Shown piece by piece: positions 16,161 through 23,699 of a stretch of 64,000 bases of DNA. The DNA is from JACDAN01 sp963827705. GTDB lineage: Bacteria; Actinomycetota; Thermoleophilia; Gaiellales; Gaiellaceae. The DNA lies in contig CAWHBN010000014.1 of assembly GCA_963827705.1 (NCBI GenBank), forward strand, positions 1-64,000, in the 5' to 3' direction. Positions within the stretch are counted from its first letter, which is position 1. Every line of letters starts with the position of its first letter. Made by a program: the position numbers and the translations under genes. Below the pieces are notes generated by a model. The model saw only the letters and a list, made by a program, of their open reading frames with translations. It had not been told where the DNA came from and made no database searches.

Positions 16161-16815
16161 GTGGCGATGAACTGGGAGCGCTATGCGCCGCTGACGGGAG
16201 TCGGCGCCGTCGTGCTCTGGATCGTCGGCACGTTCCTGCTCGAAAAAGACGATCGGCCCGAGGGCAAGGACACCGCAGCGTTTGTCGCCTGGGTCGAGAA
16301 GAACGACACGGCGATCATCGCCGGCGCCTTCGTCTTCGGTCTCGGCGTCGTCCTCTTCGTCTGGATGCTCGGCAGCCTGCGCTCCGTGCTCTTCGCCGCC
16401 GAGGGCGGCACCGGCCGACTCGCGACGATCGCCTTCGGGAGCGGCATCGCCACGGCGATCTCGATGATGTTCACGTACTTCCCGCAGGCGCAGGCGGCGT
16501 TCGACGTGGACGATACGTCCGAGACTTCGACGGACGCGCTCGTGCACGTGGGCGATGCGTTCTTCGGCGGTGTGGAGCTGTTCGCGATTCCGCTGACCGC
16601 GGCGACCGCGCTCGTCATCCTCCGGTATGGAGCTCTCCCGCGCTGGTTCGCGTGGCTCAGCCTGGCGCTGGCGCTGATCCTCGTCGTCTTCCCGATCGGC
16701 TGGCTCGGCGTGATCGTCGGCTTGCCAGCTCTGGACGCTGATCGCGTCGGTCCTGCTCTTCCTGCGGCCTGTGGGCGAGCCGGCGCCTGCCGGCCCGCCC
16801 GCGGCTCAGCTCTAG
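16161..16815 (+). pseudogene. Membrane protein gene with a C-terminal frameshift
   Basis: A membrane protein of about 218 residues with roughly five hydrophobic segments ('VGAVVLWIVGTFLLE', 'IIAGAFVFGLGVVLFVWML', 'WFAWLSLALALILVVFPIGW'). The frame shifts near 16725 in cttgccagctctgg. In the +1 frame the sequence continues sensibly as 'LWTLIASVLLFLRPVGEPAP' and stops at 16815, next to the convergent SRPBCC stop. The unshifted frame instead reads through 500 bp antisense to the SRPBCC gene, which is implausible. One extra C would explain it: real decay or a sequencing error. Start GTG 16161 or ATG 16167. Confidence 0.7.
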
Positions 16816-17282
16816 CTGTCGACTCGGTCGCCTTCGACGACCTGGTCGCGCCAGGCGCCGGACTCGACGCCGCGGTTCTCGACCAGCTCCTTGAAGCGCT
16901 CGAGGTCGGCCTTGACCGCACTCTCGTCTCGCCCGATCTTCTCGGCCGCCGCCTCGACGAAGCCTTCCGGCTCCCAGGTCATGATCACCTGGATCCGCGT
17001 CCGGTCGTCACCAAGGCTGTCGAACCGGACCTCGCCCGCGTTCTCCTTGCCCTCGATCGAGCGCCACGCGATGTGGCTGTCGGGCTCCTGGTGGGTGATC
17101 TCCGCCTTCCACTCCTCGCGTCTGCCGCCAAACTCGGCGACCCAGCGGAGGTGAGTGGCGTCGAGCTGCGTGACCGACTCGACGTTCTCCATGAACTGCG
17201 GGAACTCCTCGAACTGCGTCCACTGGTTGTACGCGGTCTGGACCGGAACCTCGACCTCGATCGACTTCTTGATCTCGCCCAT
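16812..17282 (-). CDS. SRPBCC family (polyketide cyclase/dehydrase-like) protein
   Basis: A 156-residue protein with the START/Bet v1-like ligand-binding fold. Diagnostic segments are 'SIEVEVPVQTAYNQWTQFEE' and 'FPQFMENVESVTQLDATHLR' at the N-terminus and 'RTRIQVIMTWEPEGFVEAAA' towards the C-terminal helix. Proteins of this COG5637-like type are common in actinobacteria and bind small hydrophobic ligands; no ligand is known here. ATG 17282 follows cgaaaggagagacgc, a good ribosome binding site. Convergent with the frameshifted membrane protein. Confidence 0.85.
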   Translation of the reverse strand: MGEIKKSIEVEVPVQTAYNQWTQFEEFPQFMENVESVTQLDATHLRWVAEFGGRREEWKAEITHQEPDSHIAWRSIEGKENAGEVRFDSLGDDRTRIQVIMTWEPEGFVEAAAEKIGRDESAVKADLERFKELVENRGVESGAWRDQVVEGDRVDS

Positions 17283-17367
17283 GCGTCTCTCCTTTCGTCG
17301 GCACTATTGAACTGCCGTCCTACCCGCTTCAAGCTGTCCTAACACCGGCTCGATACGTTCTCTTGTG

Positions 17368-18633
17368 ATGCGTCGCATGACAGTCGTGGTGTTGCTTGCC
17401 GCTTTTGTGGTGGTAGCGCCGGCGAGCGCGTCGAACTGGCTCCAGCTCGGGCTCGTGGACACGACGGAGGCGATCGGGAACACGCCGCGCTTCTCCCAGA
17501 CCCTCCAGACGCTGCGACCCCAGATCGTGCGCGTGAACCTCTTCTGGGGCGGCATCCTCGGCGTCGCCCGCGAGCGGCCCGACAACGGGACGAACCCCGA
17601 GGATCGGGCGTACGAGTGGGATCGCTACGACGCCGCGGTGATCGCCGCCTCGGCGCGCGGCGTCCGCGTCGTCTTCACGATCTTCGGCACCCCATGGTGG
17701 GCAAACGGCGGCGAGCCGCAGAACAAGGCGCCGCAGAACATGAAGCGCTTGCGCGAGTTCGCGTACGCGGCCGCGTTCCGCTACAGCGGCCGGTACCGGC
17801 GGCCGGACGGCGTCGTCCTGCCGCGGGTCTCGCTCTGGACGGCCTGGAACGAGCCGAACCTGCCCCTCGGCCTGAAGCCGCAGTGGCGGAGGATCAACGG
17901 GCGCTGGGTGATTCAGTCAGCCCGCGATTACGCGCGGATCTGCAACGCGATCTACGAAGGCGTCCACCTGACGCTGCTGCGCGGGCAGAAGGTCGCCTGC
18001 GGCGTGACCGCGGCGCGCGGAAACAATGCGCCGGCGACGAAGCGCCCGTCCACTTCCCCGATCGGGTTCCTACGCGCCGCGAAGGCGGCTGGGATGCGGA
18101 ACTTCGACGCTTACGCGCACCACCCGTACGCCGGCGACCCGAAGTTCCGTCCGGCCGCGAAGCCGCGCAACCCGCGCGCGATCACGTTCGCCAACATCGG
18201 CAAGCTGATCGACGAGGTCACGATCCTCTACGGCGAGAAGCCGATCTGGATCACCGAGTACGGCTACGAGACGAGCCCGCCCGATCGCATCTTCGGAGTG
18301 ACCTGGGACCGTCAGGCGACGTACATGCACGAGGCGTACACGATCGCGAGGCGGAACCCGCGGATCGACATGCTGCTCTGGTTCCTCGTCCGGGACGAAA
18401 GGCGGACGACCGGCTGGCAGTCGGGTCTCGTGTCGGCCGGCGGGCTGCGGAAACCGGCGTTCTTCAAGTTCCAGCGGCTCGCCGAGGGCGTCCGGCGCCA
18501 CCACCTCTCGGTCCTGAAAAAGAACCCGATGTTCGAGCGAAACACGTTCATCCGGAACATCCTCGAGGACTCGCAGTCAGAGGTCTCGATGCGCGACTGG
18601 ATCGCACTCGCCCCGCACCTCGGCGGCGCGTAG
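17368..18633 (+). CDS. Secreted clan-A glycoside hydrolase-like protein
   Basis: A 421-residue protein with a signal peptide (MRRMTVVVLLAAFVVVAPASA, cleavage near residue 22) followed by a TIM-barrel. 'LWTAWNEPNLPLGL' carries the Asn-Glu acid/base signature of clan GH-A, and 'KPIWITEYGYETSP' carries the likely nucleophile Glu. 'VVFTIFGTPWWANGG' and 'YAHHPYAG' are other barrel strand ends. It is closest in pattern to GH39/GH5-type actinobacterial proteins, so hydrolysis of a beta-glycoside is likely but the substrate is unknown. The start is at ATG 17368 or the adjacent GTG 17365. Confidence 0.8.
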   Translation: MRRMTVVVLLAAFVVVAPASASNWLQLGLVDTTEAIGNTPRFSQTLQTLRPQIVRVNLFWGGILGVARERPDNGTNPEDRAYEWDRYDAAVIAASARGVRVVFTIFGTPWWANGGEPQNKAPQNMKRLREFAYAAAFRYSGRYRRPDGVVLPRVSLWTAWNEPNLPLGLKPQWRRINGRWVIQSARDYARICNAIYEGVHLTLLRGQKVACGVTAARGNNAPATKRPSTSPIGFLRAAKAAGMRNFDAYAHHPYAGDPKFRPAAKPRNPRAITFANIGKLIDEVTILYGEKPIWITEYGYETSPPDRIFGVTWDRQATYMHEAYTIARRNPRIDMLLWFLVRDERRTTGWQSGLVSAGGLRKPAFFKFQRLAEGVRRHHLSVLKKNPMFERNTFIRNILEDSQSEVSMRDWIALAPHLGGA

Positions 18634-18640
18634 CCGGCCG

Positions 18641-19369
18641 CTAGCGCTCGACGACCTGCTGGGCCAGGCCGCCGTCCAGCAGGAAGCTCGCGCCTGTCGC
18701 GTACTCCGCCTCGTCCGAGACCAGCCACGAGACCAGTGACGCGACCTCCTCCGGACGGCCTGCCCGCTGCAGCGGGATCTCCGGCCTGAGCCGCTCGGCG
18801 TCGCCTTCGTTTCGCTCGACGTCGATTGCGCCCGGCGCGACCGAGACGACCCGGATCGTCGGCGCGAGCTCGAGCGCCAGTGACCGCGTCAGCATCCCGA
18901 GCGCGGCCTTTGCCGGCGCGTAGAGCGCGAAGCCGGGCCGCGGGACGTGCTCGTGCACGCTCGTGATGTTCACGATCACGCCGCCCCGCTCGCCCATCGC
19001 CCTCGCCGCCGCCTGGGCGGCGAGAAAGGCCGCGCGCACGTCGACTGCGAACACGGAGTCGAAGTCGTCTGCGGTCAGCTCGAGAGCGGGCTTCGAGACC
19101 GTCGTCCCGGCGTTGTTGACGAGCGCGTCGAGCCGCCCGAAGTGCTCCGCGACCTCGTGCACGAGCCGCGCAGGGACGGCCGCATCAGACAGGTCGCCGT
19201 CCACCCAGTGCACCGGCCCGCGCGTGGCGAGCTCCTCGTAGACCGCCCGCTCCTCGTCTCCTCGCCTGTGCGTCGCGAACCCGATCGAGAGCCCGTCGGC
19301 CGAGAGCCGCTCCGCGATCGCCCTGCCGATCCCTGTGCCGGCCCCCGTGACAAGCGCGACCCTCTCTAC
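18641..19369 (-). CDS. SDR family oxidoreductase (no canonical start codon)
   Basis: A short-chain dehydrogenase/reductase of about 242 residues. It has the cofactor motif TGAGTGIG near the N-terminus, 'VNNAGTT', the catalytic Ser in 'VNITSVHEHV', Tyr-x3-Lys in 'YAPAKAALGM' and the C-terminal 'GASFLLDGGLAQQ'. It is an NAD(P)-dependent oxidoreductase; substrate unknown. The frame aligns from 'VERVALVTGAGTGIG', whose first codon is GTA at 19369. There is no ATG, GTG or TTG nearby in frame, and the stop of the upstream cyclic-nucleotide-domain gene overlaps this point. The true start is uncertain. Confidence 0.75.
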   Translation of the reverse strand, partial: VERVALVTGAGTGIGRAIAERLSADGLSIGFATHRRGDEERAVYEELATRGPVHWVDGDLSDAAVPARLVHEVAEHFGRLDALVNNAGTTVSKPALELTADDFDSVFAVDVRAAFLAAQAAARAMGERGGVIVNITSVHEHVPRPGFALYAPAKAALGMLTRSLALELAPTIRVVSVAPGAIDVERNEGDAERLRPEIPLQRAGRPEEVASLVSWLVSDEAEYATGASFLLDGGLAQQVVER

Positions 19370-20364
19370 GACAGCTCCTGCCGGTGCGTCGACGCAAGGG
19401 CCACGATCTCGCCCGTGTCGAGCGAGCTCGCCGGGATCGCGACGGCGCGAACGTTCGTCGCCGCCCGTAGCGTCGCGCTTCGCATCCCGCCCTCGATCGA
19501 GGCGCGCTCGCCGACGATCGCGCCGGGCCCGACCTCGGCGACGACCTCGCCGTCGACCTCCACGTCGAGCATCCCGTCGAGGATCAGGAACATGTTCGTG
19601 CCCGGCTCGTCCTGCTCGACGAGCGTCTCGCCCTTGGTCAGCTTGTGTCGCGGTAGCACTTTGGAGTCGGCCATGACGATCTTGGACAGCTGGCGCTCGA
19701 GCTCCGATTCCACGGCGGCGACGAGCGTTGGCGAGTCGTCCCCGCCCCACGGCGTGTTCGGGCCGAACGACTCGCGCCACCACCGCTCGAAGTCGATCTC
19801 GCCGCTCTTGTCGACGAGTGTTCCGCTGTCGTCGTAGATCCAGTGCCTCGGGAAGGGAGAGGCGCCGATGAGGCGGTGCTTCGAGGTCCCGTCCGCGTAG
19901 ATGATCAGCTGGAGCGTCGTCCACGCCGACGCCGACGCGACCTGGAAGTACGGCTTCCCACTCACGCGCCGTGGCGCCGGGAGCCCCATCCGGCCGCCGG
20001 CGCTCTGCACGAACTTGACCCAGTCAGGCCCGACCTCGGGCTCGGTCTGGAGCAGCGGATAGCCGACGCCGGGAAAGGAGAGCGTCTTCGGGCCGACCTT
20101 CACGTGCGTCGTTCCGATGTGGGCGCCGCCGGAGTAGCCGGAGTCGACGATCTTGCCGTCGTCGACCTCGATCCAGGCGCTGAGCTCGTTCGCCTCGCGA
20201 AAGCCGTCCTCGTCGCGGAGACGCTCGAGCTCGCCGGATCCGAGCCGGTCGGGCGGCGGATCGTCGTACGACGTCATCCCCAGCTCGAAGGGAAGCTTCG
20301 GCATCCCTTCGATCGCCTCCGACGGGATCCATGTGACCGCTGTCACGGACTTCTCCACCCTCAT
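19366..20364 (-). CDS. Protein with C-terminal cyclic nucleotide-binding domain
   Basis: A 332-residue protein. The first ~220 residues are a domain I do not recognise, with 'VTWIPSEAIEGMPKLPFELG' near the start and 'FERWWRESFGPNTPWGGDDS' at its end. The last ~110 residues are a cyclic nucleotide-binding (cNMP) fold: 'LPRHKLTKGETLVEQDEPGT', 'MFLILDGMLDVEVDG' and 'EVGPGAIVGERASIEGGMRS'. The cNMP phosphate-cassette Arg position is partly retained. ATG 20364 is chosen because gaggaggg precedes it. The stop overlaps the SDR gene, so the two are probably coupled. Confidence 0.75.
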   Translation of the reverse strand: MRVEKSVTAVTWIPSEAIEGMPKLPFELGMTSYDDPPPDRLGSGELERLRDEDGFREANELSAWIEVDDGKIVDSGYSGGAHIGTTHVKVGPKTLSFPGVGYPLLQTEPEVGPDWVKFVQSAGGRMGLPAPRRVSGKPYFQVASASAWTTLQLIIYADGTSKHRLIGASPFPRHWIYDDSGTLVDKSGEIDFERWWRESFGPNTPWGGDDSPTLVAAVESELERQLSKIVMADSKVLPRHKLTKGETLVEQDEPGTNMFLILDGMLDVEVDGEVVAEVGPGAIVGERASIEGGMRSATLRAATNVRAVAIPASSLDTGEIVALASTHRQELS

Positions 20365-20486
20365 GCCCACCCTCCTCTTCATCGTGTTCAGACAATCCTT
20401 ACCGACTCCGAGGATTCACCTCAAACCTACGGGGTATCCCTTGCAATTCATCGGACACCGATGCAAGAGAAGGGGGATACAAGCTG

Positions 20487-21278
20487 ATGAAGACGCTCCA
20501 GATTCTCGGGGCCGCCGCGGCCGCGTCTGCCCTGACCGCGCTGGCTGCCCTGGCCGGCTTCGCCGACGCCCAGGCGAACGTCGTCCCGGCCAACACGACA
20601 CCTCCCTCCGTCTCGGGGACGGCGAGAGACGGGGAGACGCTGACAGCCAGTGACGGCACGTGGACGGGCACCGACCCGATCACGTACACGTACCAGTGGC
20701 AGCGCTGCGACGGGAACGGCCTCAACTGCGCCAATCTCGCCGACGCGACCGGCCGGACCTATGCGGTCCAGACCTCGGACGTGAACAACCGGCTGCGCAT
20801 CAACGTCACCGCCAGGGACGAGTCCGGATCGACGACTGCGAGCTCGCAGCCGACCGCCGTCGTGACGCCGCCGGAGGGCGCGACGCGCCTCGCCGACGGC
20901 CGCTACTCGATCCCGGCGTCGAGCGTTCGGCTTCCGAACCGGCTCGTCATCTCGGGCGTCGAGTTCGTGCCGAGCGTCCTCCGCTCGCGCAATCCGTACA
21001 CGGGCCGCTTCCGCGTGACCGACACGCGCGGCTACGTCGTCCGTGACGCGATCGTGCTGGTCACCGGCGTTCCGCTCGGATGGATCCAGGCTCCGCCGGA
21101 AGTGCGGACGAATGTCGACGGACTTGCCACGCTCCAGCTCCAGCCGACCAGGTTCCTGCGCCTCGTGCGCGGCGGCTCGATGGTCAAGTTCATCCGGGCC
21201 CGGAAGGAAGGCGACACGCTCCTCGCCGGCATCTCCACGCGGCGGCTCGTCCGCGTGCGGACGGCAACGCCCTCCTAG
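20487..21278 (+). CDS. Secreted Ig-like domain protein
   Basis: A 263-residue exported protein. The signal peptide is residues 1-28 ('LGAAAAASALTALAALAGFA', cleavage after ADA). The next ~100 residues are one Ig-like module with the pattern 'PPSVSGTARDGETLTASDGT ... YTYQWQRC ... VNNRLRINVTA', abundant in Thermoleophilia surface proteins. The C-terminal ~110 residues ('RLPNRLVISGVEFVPSVLRS') look like a second beta-rich domain. Cys in 'WQRCDGNGLNC' may pair. Function is probably envelope-associated or adhesive; unknown in detail. Confidence 0.75.
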   Translation: MKTLQILGAAAAASALTALAALAGFADAQANVVPANTTPPSVSGTARDGETLTASDGTWTGTDPITYTYQWQRCDGNGLNCANLADATGRTYAVQTSDVNNRLRINVTARDESGSTTASSQPTAVVTPPEGATRLADGRYSIPASSVRLPNRLVISGVEFVPSVLRSRNPYTGRFRVTDTRGYVVRDAIVLVTGVPLGWIQAPPEVRTNVDGLATLQLQPTRFLRLVRGGSMVKFIRARKEGDTLLAGISTRRLVRVRTATPS

Positions 21279-21307
21279 CTCCAGAGCTACAGCGGCGGCA
21301 GCGAGGG

Positions 21308-21526
21308 CTACTCGCTCTCGCTGTCGCCGTCGCTGTCGCCGCGCCGGCGGCGCCAGAACCAGAGCGCTCCGCCGGCCGCCGCAAGCGTTCCGACGACCAT
21401 GCCCTTCCCTGGGCGACGGCTGTCATCCGGCTTCAGCGATTGCTTCGCCTTCTGCTTCGCTGCCGCCTTCCCGAGCTGCCAGGTCGCCCAGCCGAGGACG
21501 GCATTTCTCCTGTTGATGATTCCCAT
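21308..21526 (-). CDS. Small membrane protein (72 aa)
   Basis: A 72-residue protein with a basic N-terminus (MGIINRRNAVLGWATWQLGK), a Lys-rich linker and one C-terminal transmembrane segment ('MVVGTLAAAGGALWFW') followed by RRRR and an acidic tail. It overlaps the 3' end of the zinc-finger gene upstream on the same strand by 94 bases. No function recognised. Confidence 0.5.
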   Translation of the reverse strand: MGIINRRNAVLGWATWQLGKAAAKQKAKQSLKPDDSRRPGKGMVVGTLAAAGGALWFWRRRRGDSDGDSESE

Positions 21527-21786
21527 CGACCGAGATTATCGGGCCTGAGGCTGTCAGGGACCCGAGCCGGCTCGAACGAGCGCAGGGCGGCGCGGCTGTG
21601 GATCTGCAGACGCTCAAAGCGGACACAGTCCGCACAGAACCGCAGGTGCGCTCGCAACAGGTTCCGCTCGGAGAGGGACAGCTGTCCATCCAGATCTCGC
21701 GAGATGAGGCGCTCGGCCTGGTGACAGGTCGGGCGCCCGTACAGCCATTCCAAGGCCCGCTCCTGATGCCGCGTCAGGAGGCTCAT
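21433..21786 (-). CDS. Zinc-finger (zf-HC2-like) small protein
   Basis: A 117-residue protein. Its central part 'CHQAERLISRDLDGQLSLSE' followed by 'RAHLRFCADC' matches the zf-HC2 anti-sigma zinc-binding motif (His-x3-Cys-x2-Cys with an upstream Cys). The tail is Ser/Arg-rich and has no transmembrane helix. It lies 72 bases downstream of the sigma-factor gene that carries its own zf-HC2 module, so a regulatory link is plausible. The 3' third overlaps the small membrane-protein gene and may be non-coding. Confidence 0.5.
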   Translation of the reverse strand: MSLLTRHQERALEWLYGRPTCHQAERLISRDLDGQLSLSERNLLRAHLRFCADCVRFERLQIHSRAALRSFEPARVPDSLRPDNLGRWESSTGEMPSSAGRPGSSGRRQRSRRRSNR

Positions 21787-21858
21787 GCCTAATCGATGCC
21801 GCGCGACCCCAGGACTTGCGATGCCCGCGAGGACTCGCGACTGCCGCTGTGCGGAGCC

Positions 21859-23232
21859 CTAGCCCCCTGTGCCCGGGAGGATCGGCGGAGGCGGAGGCAG
21901 CGCAGGCGGCGGAGGCAGCGCGGGCGGCGGAGGCAGCGCGGGCGGCGGAGGCAGCGCCGGCGGCGGCGGAACCGGCGGGAGCGGCGGCACCGGCGGGAGT
22001 GAGACCGGCGGGTCCGGGACCTCGACCGGAGGCGGAGGCGGCAGCGGCAGCTTCGGGACCTCCTTGACGACGGTCTTCGCCGTTTCCACGACGGCACGGA
22101 CCGGCTGCGGCGTGCTTGCCGGCGGTGTCGTCGCCGCGGCTGGCTCGCCCGAGCTCTGCCCTGCGGCTCCGGCGGACGGCTGGGACGTCGAGCCTCCTGC
22201 ACGCCGCCGGGCGAGCGCCTTGCCGACGGCGGCTCGGACGACCGACGCATCGACCGGGCCGAACGACGCGGCGGCGTCGAGTCCGGCCTGCTTGGAGCTG
22301 CCGGCGGCTCCAATGCCGGCAACAGAGGCGTAGAGCTTCGGGAAGGCGCTCGGCACCTTCTCGAGCCGCGGCAGTTCCGTGCGGTTCGGCTCGCCGGCCG
22401 CCACCGCCTCGACCGCCTGGTGGCCGACGCCGCCGGCAAGCACGCCGGCCGCAACCATTGCTGCGGCCTTGGCCGCGACGCCGGAGCCGGCGACGATCCC
22501 CCCGACCGTCGAGCCGGCTCCGCCACCGAAGAATCCCGTCAGCGACGGCGGGAGCTGGACGACGCCGAGGCGCTTCAGCGCCGCGCGCTGCGCGCGCTGC
22601 TTGCGCTCGAGCGTTGCACATTCGGGGCACTCCCGGAGGTGCGCGCGCAGGGCGCGCTGTTCCGCCGGCGCGAGTGTCCCGTCGAGCCGCTTGGAGAGCG
22701 TGGCCTCCGCCTCGCCGCAGGTCAGGCCTCCCTCCAGCTGCTCGCGCAGCGCGCTCCGGGCGCGGAAGATCAGGGTCTCGACCGCGGAGACGGACAGGTC
22801 GAGGATCTCGCCGATCTCGCGGTACGTGCGGCCCTCGAGCTCGCGCATGACCAGCGCTGAGCGCTGGTTGAAGCTCAGGTGACCGAGCGCCTGGCGGATC
22901 TCGTCGGCCGTCGGCACGGACTCGTCGACCGGCGCTGCCGAGACGCGCTCGTCCCAGACGACCTCCTTGGGCCGCCGCGACAGCATCCGGAACCGCTGCC
23001 GGCACTCGTTGTGGGCGATCTTGAGGAGCCAGTTGCGCGGGAGCTCGGGCCGGTCGCCGCGCCGGAATGCCCGGTAGGCGTTGAGGAACGTCGCCTGAGT
23101 AGCGTCCTCCGCATCGGCCGGATTCCGCAGGACCGCGAGGACATAGCGGTAGACGTCGTGGACATGACGCGTGTAGAGGCGCTCGAAGGCGCGGTCGGAC
23201 TTCGGCCGGGTGACGAGTGCGGCGTCGCTCAT
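21859..23232 (-). CDS. ECF sigma factor fused to zinc-finger and proline-rich tail
   Basis: A 457-residue protein. Residues ~1-165 are an ECF sigma factor: region 2 'FERLYTRHVHDVYRYVLAVL' with 'DAEDATQATFLNAYRAFRRG', region 4 'LSFNQRSALVMRELEGRTYR' and 'LDLSVSAVETLIFRARSALR'. Residues ~175-220 are a zf-HC2 anti-sigma motif ('CGEAEATLSKRLDGTLAP', then 'HLRECPEC'). A hydrophobic Ala/Gly stretch follows (~240-275), a possible membrane segment. The last ~100 residues are Pro-rich with four LPPPPA repeats, encoded by 18-bp DNA repeats near 21893-21965. ECF proteins with C-terminal extensions are known; this layout suggests a self-contained, possibly membrane-tethered regulator. Confidence 0.85.
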   Translation of the reverse strand: MSDAALVTRPKSDRAFERLYTRHVHDVYRYVLAVLRNPADAEDATQATFLNAYRAFRRGDRPELPRNWLLKIAHNECRQRFRMLSRRPKEVVWDERVSAAPVDESVPTADEIRQALGHLSFNQRSALVMRELEGRTYREIGEILDLSVSAVETLIFRARSALREQLEGGLTCGEAEATLSKRLDGTLAPAEQRALRAHLRECPECATLERKQRAQRAALKRLGVVQLPPSLTGFFGGGAGSTVGGIVAGSGVAAKAAAMVAAGVLAGGVGHQAVEAVAAGEPNRTELPRLEKVPSAFPKLYASVAGIGAAGSSKQAGLDAAASFGPVDASVVRAAVGKALARRRAGGSTSQPSAGAAGQSSGEPAAATTPPASTPQPVRAVVETAKTVVKEVPKLPLPPPPPVEVPDPPVSLPPVPPLPPVPPPPALPPPPALPPPPALPPPPALPPPPPILPGTGG

Positions 23233-23339
23233 TGTCCCTGTCTGATGGATGCCTCGGGCACGTGTTCCTTGCGTTGCATTCCCGCTACGAGGCAGAAACG
23301 AAACGGGGCAGGGATGGGATACGCCGCTATCGTCGGCGC

Positions 23340-23690
23340 GTGAACCGGCTGGGAGCCTTGCAGGAGCGCCAATTCCGGCTCTTGTGGCTGGGGCAGACGG
23401 CTTCCGCGATCGGCGACTCGGTCATCTACGTAGCGCTGCCGTTCGCAGTGCTTGAGTTCGGCGGCGGAGCCGCCGAGCTCGGCCTCGTCCTTGCGTCGTT
23501 CACCCTCGCACGCGCGAGCTTCATCGTCGTCGGGGGGTCTGGGCCGACCGGCTTCCTCGACGGCTCGTGATGCTCGCGTGCGATGCGATCCGGGCCGCGG
23601 TGCAGGCATCCGTTGCCGTCGCGTTGCTCACCGGGTCAGCGTTGCTGATCGCCGTCCCTTGCCTCGCCGTCCTCCCGCTCGAGGGGGTCC
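23340..23690 (+). pseudogene. Truncated, frameshifted MFS transporter remnant
   Basis: It starts GTG 23340 as a normal MFS N-terminus: 'ERQFRLLWLGQTASAIGDSV', 'YVALPFAVLEF' and 'LGLVLASFTLARASFIVVGG'. In a run of six G (about 23533-23538) the frame breaks; in the next frame it continues as 'VWADRLPRRLVMLACDAIRA' and 'ASVAVALLTGSALLIAV', the expected motif-A loop and third helix. Similarity ends near 23670, just before the convergent lpd stop at 23700. Only about three of twelve helices remain, so the gene is non-functional even if the indel is a sequencing error. Confidence 0.75.
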
Positions 23691-23699
23691 GACGCGGAC

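Noticed and set aside
16816..17342. Continuation of the 16161 reading frame to 17342
   Set aside because: It runs antisense through the well-supported SRPBCC gene; a frameshift near 16725 explains the extension.
21859..21900. C-terminal LPGTGG of the fused sigma factor as a sortase signal
   Set aside because: There is no hydrophobic segment and positively charged tail after it, and the protein has no signal peptide; it is the end of a Pro/Gly-rich tail.
21890..21970. 18-bp tandem repeats as a minisatellite or CRISPR
   Set aside because: They are in frame within the sigma-factor gene and encode LPPPPA units, with no spacers.
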